Source: DATKQY01 sp035532475 (GTDB taxonomy: Bacteria > Actinomycetota > Acidimicrobiia > Acidimicrobiales > Bog-793). From it: DNA of 35,578 nucleotides. Below are positions 24,293-33,018 of the stretch, in pieces (within the stretch, counting starts at the first letter, position 1; every line of letters starts with the position of its first letter). Below the pieces are notes generated by a model. That model made no database searches. It saw nothing but the letters and a program-made list of their open reading frames with translations, and was not told the DNA's origin. Both the position numbers and the translations under genes were made by a program. The stretch lies in NCBI GenBank assembly GCA_035532475.1, contig DATKQY010000018.1, forward strand, positions 1 through 35,578, written 5' to 3'.

Positions 24293-25963
24293 ATGCTCTC
24301 CGAGATGGCGACGACCGAGGTGCAGGGACACGCCGTCGCGACCGCCCGGTCCCGACGACCCGGGCCGCTCCGCCCGATCGGGACGTGGGTCGCGCAGCTC
24401 CGGTCCCGGCCACGGGACACGACGATGCGCCTGGTCGTCCTCGCGGGCGCCGTGGCCCAGTGCGCCATGCTCGTCGCCCGCTCCCGGTCGCAGTGGGACG
24501 ACTTCTCGCTCACCGTCGACTTCGCCGTCTTCCACCAGGCCTGGTGGCTCCTCGGCCACGGCCACCTGAGCCCGTTCGACACGATCGGCGGCCACCCGTT
24601 CTGGAAGGACCAGTTCAACCTCACCTTCTGGCCCCTCGGGCTGCTCTTCGCGGTGTCGCACTCGTCCTTCACGCTGCTCGTCGTCCAGGACGTGACGATC
24701 GCCCTGGCGAGCCTCGTCGCCGGTTGGTGGGTCTGCGATGCCGTCGAGGCGCGTCTTCGGGGGCGTCGGCTGACCGGCCTCGCGGTGATCCTCGCCACGA
24801 CCGCCGCGCTGGTGCTCGACCCCTGGGCGTTCGAGACCGCCTACTTCGACTACCACGCCGAGCCGCTCGCGGCCCTGTTCCTGCTGCTGGCGGGCCGGGC
24901 GATCTGGCGGGGCCGGCGTGTCAGCCCGTACGTGTGGGGCCTGCTGGCGATGGCGTCCTGCACCGCCGGCGCCACCCTCGCGTTCGGCCTCGGGGTCGGC
25001 GCCGCCGCCACCGGCTCGGGGCGCTGGCGGCGGGGGCTCGCCCTCGCGGGCATGGCGGTCGCCTTCACGGCGCTCGTCGTCGTGCTCGGGGCGAACAGCG
25101 GCACCCTCCTCGGTCCGACCTACGGCTACCTGGCGGGTCCGAAGGCGATCGGCAACGGGCTCTCCGCAGCGCTCGCGATCGCGGGCGGGGTGCTCGCGCA
25201 CCCCGGCACCGCCTGGCACATGCTCTGGTCGAGGCGCTCGGCGCTCTCGGTGATCTTCACGGCGGGCGGCGTGCTCGGCGTGCTCAGCGGGTGGGGCGCC
25301 GGGGTGGCCCTCGTCGACGTCCTCACCAACGGGCTCAACTCCGCGCCGAGCTTCACGTCCCTCATCTCGGGCGGCTTCCAGAACCTCCCGGCGGTGCTCT
25401 TCGTCATCGTCGGCTCGGCCCTGGCGGTCTGCTGGCTGGCGGAGCGGGAACGCACGTTCCTGCTCGCTCGAAAGGCCCGGCCGCTTCGCTGGACCGGGCG
25501 GCGGGCCGGATCGGTCGTCGCCGTGCTCGCCGGGCTCGCCGCCCTTTCGACGGCCGTGGTGCTCGCGGCACGTGACGACGGCGCCATGACGGCGACCTGG
25601 CTCCGCGTACCCCCCGCCAGCGCCCGGCAGCTCGACGCGATCCTGCGCCAGGTGCCCACCGGGTGGGAGGTCGCCGCCTCCCAGGGCATCGCAGGCCGAT
25701 TCGGCGGCCGGTCCGAGGTATACGCCTACGAGGCGGCGAACCAGACCGTGGCGCTCGGGACAGCTCGCGTCCTGTTCGTCCTGGCCCCGGCCGTCGGCAT
25801 CGAGCCCGTCGCCGCGCCCGTCGCATGGGCAGCGGCCCACGCGCTGCTCACCCGCTACCACGGCAGGCTGATCTCCCGCCGCGCCGGTGTCTGGGCGATC
25901 GTCGTTGAACGCGCCGCCGTCCCGGGCCACCTCGTGCAGCTGCCGCCCCGCCCGCCGCCGTGA
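24293..25963 (+). CDS. DUF2079-family membrane protein
   Basis: Polytopic protein of 556 residues. The segment DFAVFHQAWWLLGHG at 76-90 followed by LSPFDTIGGHPFWKDQFNL matches the DUF2079 signature, in which D.g.f.QalW.l.hG precedes a first extracytoplasmic loop with a His/Asp-rich stretch. About nine further hydrophobic helices follow, then a soluble domain of about 120 residues (LRQVPTGWEVAASQGIAG). The family is related to GT-C glycosyltransferases but its reaction has not been established. ATG 24293 is one base after AGGAG, too close; ATG 24305 (residue 5) is likelier, with 13 bases of spacing. It is the last plus-strand gene of this block. Confidence 0.85.
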   Translation: MLSEMATTEVQGHAVATARSRRPGPLRPIGTWVAQLRSRPRDTTMRLVVLAGAVAQCAMLVARSRSQWDDFSLTVDFAVFHQAWWLLGHGHLSPFDTIGGHPFWKDQFNLTFWPLGLLFAVSHSSFTLLVVQDVTIALASLVAGWWVCDAVEARLRGRRLTGLAVILATTAALVLDPWAFETAYFDYHAEPLAALFLLLAGRAIWRGRRVSPYVWGLLAMASCTAGATLAFGLGVGAAATGSGRWRRGLALAGMAVAFTALVVVLGANSGTLLGPTYGYLAGPKAIGNGLSAALAIAGGVLAHPGTAWHMLWSRRSALSVIFTAGGVLGVLSGWGAGVALVDVLTNGLNSAPSFTSLISGGFQNLPAVLFVIVGSALAVCWLAERERTFLLARKARPLRWTGRRAGSVVAVLAGLAALSTAVVLAARDDGAMTATWLRVPPASARQLDAILRQVPTGWEVAASQGIAGRFGGRSEVYAYEAANQTVALGTARVLFVLAPAVGIEPVAAPVAWAAAHALLTRYHGRLISRRAGVWAIVVERAAVPGHLVQLPPRPPP

Positions 25964-26312
25964 GCCGCGGCCCCCTCCCAAGCGCTCGCGCTCGCCGAGT
26001 GGACGGCACGCCCGATCCGCGCCGACGTGCCCCGCGCCCACGTATCCGGGGCGTCGGGACCGAGGCGCCCGGGGCGGACATCCGTCGGGATCTCCTCCCG
26101 CAGCGCTCGGCTCACCGGCACCTCATCGCCGAGGCGCCCGTCGGGCCGAGCTCGGAAGGATCACCATCGATCACGGCGGCGTGCCCGTGCGTGCCGAGCA
26201 CCGACGTCGCCTGAGCGCGGCGTCGGCGGCCGCCTCTTACAGCAGAACAGCTGCGGTGGAACGTGCTTCGTGGGATCCGAGCGACCGGATCACGACGCGT
26301 ACGGGCGAAGCT
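25964..26312. other. Intergenic region between convergent genes
   Basis: A gap of about 350 bases between the DUF2079 stop and the terminator hairpin of the convergent secreted protein. Short open frames occur on both strands but none resembles a known protein or has a ribosome binding site. Confidence 0.35.
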
Positions 26313-26348
26313 GCAGGACGCCGGCAACCGCGATTGCCGGCGTCCTGC
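26313..26348 (-). terminator. Strong transcription terminator hairpin
   Basis: A perfect 15-bp inverted repeat: GCAGGACGCCGGCAA (26313-26327) and its complement TTGCCGGCGTCCTGC (26334-26348) with a six-base loop. It begins 37 bases after the stop of the minus-strand secreted protein, where a terminator is expected. It could also serve the convergent DUF2079 gene. It has no T-tract, as is common for terminators in very GC-rich genomes. Confidence 0.7.
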
Positions 26349-26384
26349 ACTGCGACGCGTCGGCGTCAACGCGCCCTCGAGCGA

Positions 26385-26741
26385 TCAGCCGACGGTCACG
26401 CTCGTCGCGACCCGGAGGTTGCCCGTGATGTCCCCGCGAGCGGTGACCGTCTTGCCGGACTTCAGGGCAGCCTCGGTCTCCTTCTTGTGGCCGACGACGA
26501 AGACCGTCTTGGCGGTGAACTCGAGGGCGACGTCCTTCTTGCCGACCGCAAGGTCGAACCGGTGCGTCTTCGCGTCGAGCGAGACGACCCGGCCGCGAAG
26601 CGAGAACGTCTTCGCGTGCGCGGTGGCGTGATGCGTCGGGCGCTTCGTCGGATGGGTCGCCGCGAACGCTGGCGACGCCGTCACACCGAGCGCCGCCACG
26701 GCGACGGCCACGGGAGCGATCCTCGTCAGTAGCTTGCCCAT
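26385..26741 (-). CDS. Secreted DUF5666-like small protein
   Basis: A 118-residue exported protein. MGKLLTRIAPVAVAVAALGV plus TASPAFAATH is a signal peptide cleaved after AFA. The mature part is His/Thr-rich (TKRPTHHATAHAK), then LRGRVVSLDAKTHRFDLAVG, KKDVALEFTAKTVFVVGH and LKSGKTVTARGDITGNLRVA, a small beta-barrel of the DUF5666 type, in which G.V..vd......l.v.g......t..T.v.g is the repeated pattern. Function of the family is unknown. ATG 26741 is supported by AGGAGGAA about nine bases upstream; the frame is open to 26810 but without a site. The His-rich linker could bind metal ions, which is only a guess. Confidence 0.85.
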   Translation of the reverse strand: MGKLLTRIAPVAVAVAALGVTASPAFAATHPTKRPTHHATAHAKTFSLRGRVVSLDAKTHRFDLAVGKKDVALEFTAKTVFVVGHKKETEAALKSGKTVTARGDITGNLRVATSVTVG

Positions 26742-27117
26742 GCTCGTTGTTCCTCCTGTTGGGCCGTGCTCCGAGCCCGATGTGGGGGCGGGGCCTCCGG
26801 CCGTTCTCATGTCGATCAGATCACGGACACATTACGAAAACATGAAGGATCGCCGGGGACGCGGCTCGCCACGGTGCGGCGCACCGGCGCGCCCACCTCC
26901 GGCGCCCCCACGGCTACCGTGCTGGCGGCTGTTCTGGCGTCCGGCGCGACGAACCGAGAACCGGCCGACCTTTCTGCACGTTGGGTATCGACCGGAGGCG
27001 GCGTTGTCGGAGGCGATCGGCGGGGCCATCCCGCGGCGGCCGGAGGGGAGCGTCGCCACGCGACCCCGATCCGGCAGGACCCGGCGCCACCCCGGCCGGA
27101 CGCGCCGACGCGCGCTG
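26742..27117. other. Divergent upstream region of the GH3 gene
   Basis: A 376-base gap between divergent starts. A relatively AT-rich patch, GGACACATTACGAAAACATG near 26824-26843, is the best promoter candidate in the gap, but I could not assign -35 and -10 boxes with confidence. The GH3 frame is open through the gap, with basic Arg-rich low-complexity sequence, so a longer N-terminus cannot be ruled out. Confidence 0.35.
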
Positions 27118-29715
27118 ATGCCGGGCGGCGGGCTCTGGCGGCCGGGCACCCTCGTCCCCGCCGTCGCGCTCGTGGCCCTCGGCGGCCTGCTCCCGGCCGC
27201 GCCGGGCTCACGGGCCGCCGGGCGCGTCGAGCACCGGCTGGGCCGTTCGGAAACGACCGGACGGGTGGTGACGCTGCGGGGGACCGCGGCCGCGAAGCGG
27301 GTCTCGCACTGCCCCTGGGCCTCGGCGTCGGCGCTCCGCCACAAGCACGCCAAGCAGCTCGCGCTCGAGCTGGTCGACCGGATGACCCTTTCGGAGAAGC
27401 TCGGCTTCCTCGTGCTCAACCCGAGGGCCGGGTACGAGAACATCAACCAGGGCGTCCGGACGCTGTGTCTGCCGGCGCTCACGCTCCAAGACGGCCCGAA
27501 CGGCGTCTCCGCCCATGCCACCGGCGTCACCCAGCTCCCCGCCTCCCTCGGGATCGCCGCCAGCTTCGCTCCGTCGCTCGCCTACCGCTACGGCCAGGTC
27601 GAGGGCGCCGAGGCACGGGGCAAGGGGATCGACGTCGTGCAGGGCCCCAACTTGAACCTCGACCGGGTGCCCGAGAGCGGCCGGGAGTTCGAGGGCTACG
27701 GGGAGGACCCCTTTCTCGTCTCCGAGATGGGCGTCGCCGACATCCGAGGGATCCAGTCGGAGAAGGTGATGGCCGACGCCAAACATTTCACCGCCTACAA
27801 CCAGGAGACCGCGCGCCTCATCCTCAACGAGGCCGTGCCCGCGCGGGCGCTCGAGGAGCTCTACCTCGCGCCCTTCGCCGCGGCGGTGAAGCAGGGCCAC
27901 GTCGCCTCGATCATGTGCGCCTACGGCTCGATCGACGGCGTGAACGACTGCTCGGACCCGAAGCTGTACCGGGCGCTGCGCAGCTGGGACTTCTCCGGCT
28001 TCGTCCGCTCGGACCTCGCGGCGGTCGTCAGCCCGGCGGCCGCCTTCAACGCGGGGCTCGACCTCATCAAGCCGGCGACGGTCCGCGCGCTGCGCTCGCT
28101 CGTCCGCCGGCACAAGATCGCGGTCGCCACCATCGACGAGGCGGTGCTGCGGACCCTCACCGAGATGTTCCGTTTCGGGCTCATCGCCCACCCCCGCCGC
28201 GAGACCCCTCTCGCCGTCGTCCGCACGAGCGCCCATGCCGCCTTCGCCGTCCGGGCGGCCGAGCGCTCGATGGTCCTGCTCCGCGACCAGCGTCAGATCC
28301 TGCCGCTGTCACCTTCGCTCCGTTCGGTCGCGCTGATCGGTGCCGACGCGAGCACGCGGGCGATGAGCGCGGGGGGTGGGAGCGCCTACGTCGTCCCGCC
28401 CTACGTCATCGCGCCGCTCGGCGCGATCCGTCAGATGCTCGGCAAGCGGGCGCGGGTCCTCTACGCCTCCGGCGAGCCGTCGTCGCACCTGCTGCCCCCG
28501 ATCCCGGCCGCCGACATCGTCAGCGGGTCGCCGCTCCCGGCCGAGACGCCGCAGAGCCATCGCGGCGAGCCGGGGACCTCGGACCTGTCGGTCGAGGCGG
28601 CGGCCTCGGTGACGAGGGCCGCCGCCACCGCAGCGCTGCCGGGGCGAGGCGGCGACTGGTCGAGCTGGAAGGCGACCGTCGTCGCGCCGAGGAGCGGTCT
28701 CTACGAGATCTCCCTCGAGCAGAACGGCGACACGTGGCTGTACCTCGACGGCCGCCAGCTCCTGTCCTTCCCGGGGCTCCACGGACGCTTCGCCTCGTCG
28801 ACGACCGTCGAGCTCGTCCGGGGCCGCCACTACCGGCTGCGCGTCGCGTGGTTCGCGATCGACGGCGCCCACAACCCCCGCCTCGGCTGGCAGGACGTGA
28901 CCCCGCTCATCCGGGCCGCCGCCGCGACGGCACGGCGGGCGAAGGTCGCGGTCGTCTTTGTGAACGACTTCACGAGCGAGGGCGTCGACCGCCCGTCGCT
29001 CGCGCTCCCCGGCGACCAGAACGCGCTGGTCGTCGCCGTCGCGAAGGCGAACCCGCGCACGGTGGTGGTCCTCAACACCGGCGGCGCCGTCCTGATGCCC
29101 TGGCTGGACCGGGTGCGGGGCGTCCTCGAAGCCTGGTATCCGGGCCAAGGCGACGGCACCGCCACAGCGGCGGTCCTGTTCGGGAAGGTCGATCCCGGCG
29201 GCCGCCTGCCCGTCACCTTCCCGGCGAGCGAGACGGCTTCCGCCGTGGCGTCGCCGCGCGCCTTTCCGGGAGTCGACTCGACCGTGCACTACGGCGAGGG
29301 ACTCGACATCGGCTACCGCTACTTCCAGGCGCACCACGTCTCGTCGCTGTTCCCCTTCGGCTTCGGCCTGACGTACACGTCGTTCGCCCTGTCGCCGCCG
29401 GTGCTGGGCTCCGGATCCTCCGGCGACACCGTGGCGTTGCGGGTCACCAACACCGGGCGGCGCCGCGGCACGGAGGTGGTGCAGGCCTACCTCGGCTACC
29501 CGCCTGCGGCCGGGGAACCGCCCCGCCAGCTCCGGGCCTTCGACGCGGTGACCCTCGCCCCCGGCGCCTCGGTCCGCGTCGTCCTCGACCTCCCCCGATC
29601 GGCGTTCTGGGCCTTTTTGCACGGACGCTTCTCCACCGTGTCGGGCAGCTACACGCTCTTCGTCGGGACGTCGTCGACGCAGCTGGCGTACCGGCTCACG
29701 CTGCCAGCACCCTGA
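27118..29715 (+). CDS. Secreted GH3-family glycoside hydrolase with PA14 insert
   Basis: Probable exported beta-glycosidase of 865 residues. A hydrophobic segment at 10-28 followed by APGSRAAG suggests a signal peptide. The GH3 N-terminal barrel (about 75-355) has LTLQDGPNGV at 121-130, KHFTAYNQE at 222-230 (substrate-binding Lys-His), and the nucleophile Asp299 in GFVRSD, though the usual SDW is SDL. The C-terminal sandwich domain carries SEGVDRPSLALPG near 620-632 with Glu621 in the acid/base region, then PGQGDGTATAAVLFG and GRLPVTFP. A PA14-like carbohydrate-binding insert lies at about 515-600 (SGLYEISLEQNGDTWLYLDG). A fibronectin-III-like domain ends the protein. The start is uncertain: ATG 27118 has no strong ribosome binding site. 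The substrate is not predicted. Confidence 0.9.
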   Translation: MPGGGLWRPGTLVPAVALVALGGLLPAAPGSRAAGRVEHRLGRSETTGRVVTLRGTAAAKRVSHCPWASASALRHKHAKQLALELVDRMTLSEKLGFLVLNPRAGYENINQGVRTLCLPALTLQDGPNGVSAHATGVTQLPASLGIAASFAPSLAYRYGQVEGAEARGKGIDVVQGPNLNLDRVPESGREFEGYGEDPFLVSEMGVADIRGIQSEKVMADAKHFTAYNQETARLILNEAVPARALEELYLAPFAAAVKQGHVASIMCAYGSIDGVNDCSDPKLYRALRSWDFSGFVRSDLAAVVSPAAAFNAGLDLIKPATVRALRSLVRRHKIAVATIDEAVLRTLTEMFRFGLIAHPRRETPLAVVRTSAHAAFAVRAAERSMVLLRDQRQILPLSPSLRSVALIGADASTRAMSAGGGSAYVVPPYVIAPLGAIRQMLGKRARVLYASGEPSSHLLPPIPAADIVSGSPLPAETPQSHRGEPGTSDLSVEAAASVTRAAATAALPGRGGDWSSWKATVVAPRSGLYEISLEQNGDTWLYLDGRQLLSFPGLHGRFASSTTVELVRGRHYRLRVAWFAIDGAHNPRLGWQDVTPLIRAAAATARRAKVAVVFVNDFTSEGVDRPSLALPGDQNALVVAVAKANPRTVVVLNTGGAVLMPWLDRVRGVLEAWYPGQGDGTATAAVLFGKVDPGGRLPVTFPASETASAVASPRAFPGVDSTVHYGEGLDIGYRYFQAHHVSSLFPFGFGLTYTSFALSPPVLGSGSSGDTVALRVTNTGRRRGTEVVQAYLGYPPAAGEPPRQLRAFDAVTLAPGASVRVVLDLPRSAFWAFLHGRFSTVSGSYTLFVGTSSTQLAYRLTLPAP

Positions 29716-29901
29716 CGGCACCGGCCGCGTGCAGCGTCGCGGCGCCGAAGCTCGCCTCGATCCGCTCCTCGCCGCGGACGGGCACGGCGGGCGGGGCGGC
29801 GGGCGGGTGGGCCACCGGGCCACGAGGAGCGCCCGACGAAGCTCGGGGGGATCGTGGCGGGCGCGCGCGGAGGCGCCGGAGCAGGGTCCGCGACGGTGCG
29901 C

Positions 29902-31242
29902 TCAGCGTGTCGCGAAGATCGTGCAGGAGCCGCCCGGTTCGCCCCGAGCGCAGCTGAAGCGGGGCAGGCCCATCGTCGGGCCGTGCCGCACGAGCAGCGA
30001 GTACGGCGGTGCGAGGTCGACGCCGTCTGGACCGGAGAGGTAGCCGGGGCCGCTTCCCGCCACGCCGTCGTGGCCGTACTGCCAGACGATCTTGTCGGTC
30101 CTCGGATCGATGACGATCACGCGGTCGTTGCCGTCGTCGTTGCACAAGACGTCCCCGTTGGTCGGGATCGGCTCGCAAAGAGAGGGAGTCCGCAGCATCC
30201 CCGGACCGCTCGTCGGCCCGTAGCGCCAGAGCAGCCGGCCGCGCTTGTCGAACTCGACGATCTGGCCCGGGCTCGAGTAGTCGACGGTGAGGTAGCGCCC
30301 CGGCGAGATCTCGTTGGTGTCCGACGGGTAGGCGACTCCTGGCGGATGGGTCGACCACAGGACCTTGCCCTGGAGCGTGATCTCGTCCGCCCAGTCGCCG
30401 TTGATCTCGGTGACGAGGTAGTTGCCGTTCGTCAGGGGGAAGGCGCCGTTCGGGCTCCCGAATCGCAGCGGCGGGTCGTGAAGGCAGTTGGTGTTCTGGG
30501 TCCCGATCCGCTCGGCGGGGACGTGGGTGCCGCCGCGCACGATGAGCAGGCTGCAGTTCTTGATGTCGGCGATGAGCACGTCGCCGTTCGGCAGCATCAT
30601 CGCGTCGTCGGGGTTCGAGAGCTGGTTCGGCTTCGAGCCGGGAACACCTGGCTGGCCGTAGCGCCAGAGCATGCGGTGGTGGCGCACGTCGAGCAGCGAG
30701 ACGACCTGGTCGTTCTCCTCGGTGGCGAGGATGCCCTTGGCGTCCGGTGTGAAGAACGCGTCGTCGGGCGACAGGAACGTCGTGCCGGGTGCGAGGTCGC
30801 CCGGGCGCGGGAAGCGCCAGACGACCTGGCCGGCGGGGTTCACGACGATGAGCCGGTCGTTGCCCTCGTCGGCGATGAGCACGTCGCCGGGGAGCACGGA
30901 AGGGTTCGACCCCGGGGCGAGGTAGGGGCCTGGCCGCATCCCGCGACCCGCTGGCGAGGGGAACGGCAGGACGCTGCTCGTCGCCCCCCGGGCCGTACCG
31001 CCGGCAGAGCGGTGCTGGGCTGGGGGCGTCCGGGTCGTGTTCGAGGAGCCGACGAGCAGGGGGACGAGCACCGCGGCGAGCACGGCCGAGACGAGCACGG
31101 CGAGGCGGGCGTGCCCGGCGCGGCGAGCCCGCCGTCGCCGGGCCCGCAGCTCCGCCTCGGTCGGGCGGCCCGGACGCTTGCGAGGAGCGCCTCCCGGGCG
31201 CGTCGGGCCGCCGGCGCGCGACTCAGGGCCGGACGGCGGCAT
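29902..31242 (-). CDS. Membrane-anchored beta-propeller protein
   Basis: A 446-residue protein with a very basic cytoplasmic N-terminus (EAELRARRRRARRAGHARL), one transmembrane helix at about 46-65, and an extracytoplasmic beta-propeller. Repeats are visible: GDVLIADEGNDRLIVVNPAG then QVVWRFPRPG; GILATEENDQVVSLLDV then RMLWRYGQPG; GDVLIADIKNCSLLIV; GNYLVTEINGDWADEITLQG then KVLWSTHPPG; GRYLTVDYSSPGQIVEFDKR then LLWRYGPTSG; GDVLCNDDGNDRVIVIDPRT then KIVWQYGHDG. This is an NHL/PQQ-like pattern with a W-x-x-x turn closing each blade. At least six Cys lie in the exported part. Such domains bind partner proteins or ligands, and no enzyme site is evident. The ATG 31242 start has only a weak purine-rich site. 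It is convergent with the GH3 gene, with stops 186 bases apart. Confidence 0.85.
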   Translation of the reverse strand: MPPSGPESRAGGPTRPGGAPRKRPGRPTEAELRARRRRARRAGHARLAVLVSAVLAAVLVPLLVGSSNTTRTPPAQHRSAGGTARGATSSVLPFPSPAGRGMRPGPYLAPGSNPSVLPGDVLIADEGNDRLIVVNPAGQVVWRFPRPGDLAPGTTFLSPDDAFFTPDAKGILATEENDQVVSLLDVRHHRMLWRYGQPGVPGSKPNQLSNPDDAMMLPNGDVLIADIKNCSLLIVRGGTHVPAERIGTQNTNCLHDPPLRFGSPNGAFPLTNGNYLVTEINGDWADEITLQGKVLWSTHPPGVAYPSDTNEISPGRYLTVDYSSPGQIVEFDKRGRLLWRYGPTSGPGMLRTPSLCEPIPTNGDVLCNDDGNDRVIVIDPRTDKIVWQYGHDGVAGSGPGYLSGPDGVDLAPPYSLLVRHGPTMGLPRFSCARGEPGGSCTIFATR

Positions 31243-31720
31243 CGCCCTCGTCCGCGGGCACGGTCGTCGCTCCGAGGAGCCAGGTCCGGCTCACGAGCTC
31301 GTGGACGGAGCTCGTCGCGCCGAGGGAGCCGGGGGGTGCACCCCGTCCCGATGCCGCCCGGCGGCGGCCCTCGCGACCTTGATCTCCGTCACCTCGCGCA
31401 TGTCCGGGCGCGCTCCCTTCGGTGCCATCGCGTGAGCGCCAGACGATAGCCAACTGCTCGCCACCGAAGTGGGGCGGGCCCGGGCCAGCCGGGCAGCGCT
31501 TGTACCGGGCGGACGCGGCCCGCGACGAGGCCGGTTCGGCCGCCGACGCGGACCGGGGAGCCCGCCACGTGGAGCTGGGCCGCGGCCGTGACGCGTCTCG
31601 GCGCGGCGCATCGTGGGGCGGCGTGGGTCGTGGAGGTCGCGGGCGCTTGGTCGTCATCGCTCGGCGAGTGGTCGGCCCAGCGGCATCGAGCCCGGATCGG
31701 GCGCTCCGGTGACAGGTCCC
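31243..31720. other. Intergenic region upstream of the propeller gene
   Basis: A stretch of 478 bases. Frames on both strands are open because of high GC but none has a convincing start site or recognisable protein pattern. I see no RNA gene or repeat in it. Confidence 0.35.
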
Positions 31721-32659
31721 CTACAGGGCGATGGTGATGCCGCGACCGAGGGCGCGGGCGCGCCGGAGCACCACCGCGGCAGCGGCGACGTCCTCAGCGG
31801 CGTTGCCCACCGCCTTGAAGACGGTGACCGCATCCACCGAGGAGCGCCCGGGTGCTCGCTGGTCGAGCACGGCTCCGACCTCGGTGGCGCTCGACGGGTC
31901 GCGACCCTGGAGCTCGACCGCCCCGGCTGGCGGCGGGTCGAATGCCGCTCGGGACTCGACGAACACCTCCGCCCGCTCGATCGTCGCCGGATCGAGCTCG
32001 GCGCCCATCCCCACCGAGCTGACGTGGGTCCCGGGAGCGATCCAGGCGTCGTCGACGACGGGGGAGCGGGCGTCGGTGCAACAGCACACGATGTCGGCCC
32101 CGCGCACGGCCGCCTCGAAGCCCTCCACGGCCACTCCCGTCGAGTGACGTGCCGCGAGCGCCTTCGCCCGCCCGTCGTCCCTCGAGGCGACCCGGACCTC
32201 ACCGATCGCGAGGAGATGCTCGAACGCGGCGAGATGCGCCGTTCCCTGCACGCCGGCACCGAGGATGGCGAGCACCCTGGCGTCGGGTCTCGCGAGGGCG
32301 GACGCGGCGATCGCCGCCGTCATCGCGGTCCTCGCCGCTGTGATCTCCGTGCCGTCCATCACCGCCACGGTCGAGCCGGTCTCCGCGTCGAACAGGACGA
32401 TGACCGCTTGGTGGCTCGGCAGGCCGAGGGTGGCGTTCCCCGCGAAGACGCCGACGAGCTTTGCCGCGAGCCCGAGCCCAGGGACGTAGCCGGGCATCGC
32501 TCCGAGCAGGCCATTCGGCGCGACTGCGGCGACCCGAGCCGGGACCGAGGTCTCGCCGCTGCTGAGCGCCGTGAGCGCGACCGACAGCGCGTCGCGAAGC
32601 TCGCCGGGGTCCAGCAGCTGGCGGACCTCGTCGCGACTGACCACGATGACGTCGCCCAT
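31721..32659 (-). CDS. Ornithine cyclodeaminase/mu-crystallin-family protein
   Basis: NAD(P)-binding enzyme of 312 residues from the family that includes ornithine cyclodeaminase, alanine dehydrogenase and ketimine reductases. Seen: an N-terminal substrate domain with VPARVAAVAPNG and LAAKLVGVF (Lys67 region), MDGTEITAARTAMTAA near 101-116, and the Rossmann motif ILGAGVQGTAHLAAF at 132-146 (GAGVQG 134-139). Further matches are CCCTDARSPVVDDAWIAPG and VFKAVGNAAEDVAAA near the end, a typical C-terminal stretch. The residues reported for cyclodeamination cannot be told apart from reductase forms by eye, so the reaction (proline formation from ornithine or imine reduction) is not assigned. ATG 32659 starts the protein at MGDVIVVSRDEV. 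Neighbouring genes do not indicate its pathway. Confidence 0.92.
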   Translation of the reverse strand: MGDVIVVSRDEVRQLLDPGELRDALSVALTALSSGETSVPARVAAVAPNGLLGAMPGYVPGLGLAAKLVGVFAGNATLGLPSHQAVIVLFDAETGSTVAVMDGTEITAARTAMTAAIAASALARPDARVLAILGAGVQGTAHLAAFEHLLAIGEVRVASRDDGRAKALAARHSTGVAVEGFEAAVRGADIVCCCTDARSPVVDDAWIAPGTHVSSVGMGAELDPATIERAEVFVESRAAFDPPPAGAVELQGRDPSSATEVGAVLDQRAPGRSSVDAVTVFKAVGNAAEDVAAAAVVLRRARALGRGITIAL

Positions 32660-32998
32660 GCGCCATCATCGCCGAGCGAGGCGTCACGGGGAAGCGCTAC
32701 GCAATCAGCGCTCCGGAAGCAGCGACCATCTCGCGCCGCTCCTGCAGCCGGGCAGCCCGACGGCCAGCACGGCGCAGGAGATCACCAAGGGCGCGGGGGC
32801 TCGCCGATGGCCGTTTCGAGCGGAACCGCTCCGTAGGTGTCGCCTTCCACGATGGGAACGGGAGACGTGCTTGTCTGGCGGATACCGGACGCCTGAGGTC
32901 ACGGATCGTGGGCCTCGAGGAGCAGCACGGTGGCGCCGTGCCGGACGAGCCCTCGAGATGCGACACGCGGCTGACGGAGGAACGAGCAGCCAGTCTGG
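32660..32998. other. Gap between the cyclodeaminase-family gene and the insertion element
   Basis: A 339-base stretch. A minus-strand frame ends at 32697 with LGDLLRRAGRRAARLQERRE, helical and basic, but it has no start site or family. It could be the relic of a small gene or pure chance. Nothing else is seen. Confidence 0.3.
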
Positions 32999-33018
32999 CT
33001 AGCCCGGATCATTCTTCC
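32999..33018 (+). repeat. Left CTAG flank plus left terminal inverted repeat of the IS1380 element
   Basis: CTAG (32999-33002) followed by CCCGGATCATTCTTCC (33003-33018). It pairs with the right end at 34653-34672 with one mismatch in the 16-base repeat. Confidence 0.85.

Noticed and set aside
22297..24798. 833-codon minus-strand frame opposite the GGDEF-EAL gene
   Set aside because: Complement of intact GGDEF and EAL motifs; Arg/Glu-rich filler only.
29854..31449. 531-codon plus-strand open frame opposite the propeller gene
   Set aside because: The minus strand shows repeated propeller blades and a signal anchor; the plus frame has no recognisable pattern.
32697..32966. Minus-strand frame ending in a basic helix, upstream of the insertion element
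   Set aside because: No start site and no family; most of it is Arg/Ser/Pro-rich filler.
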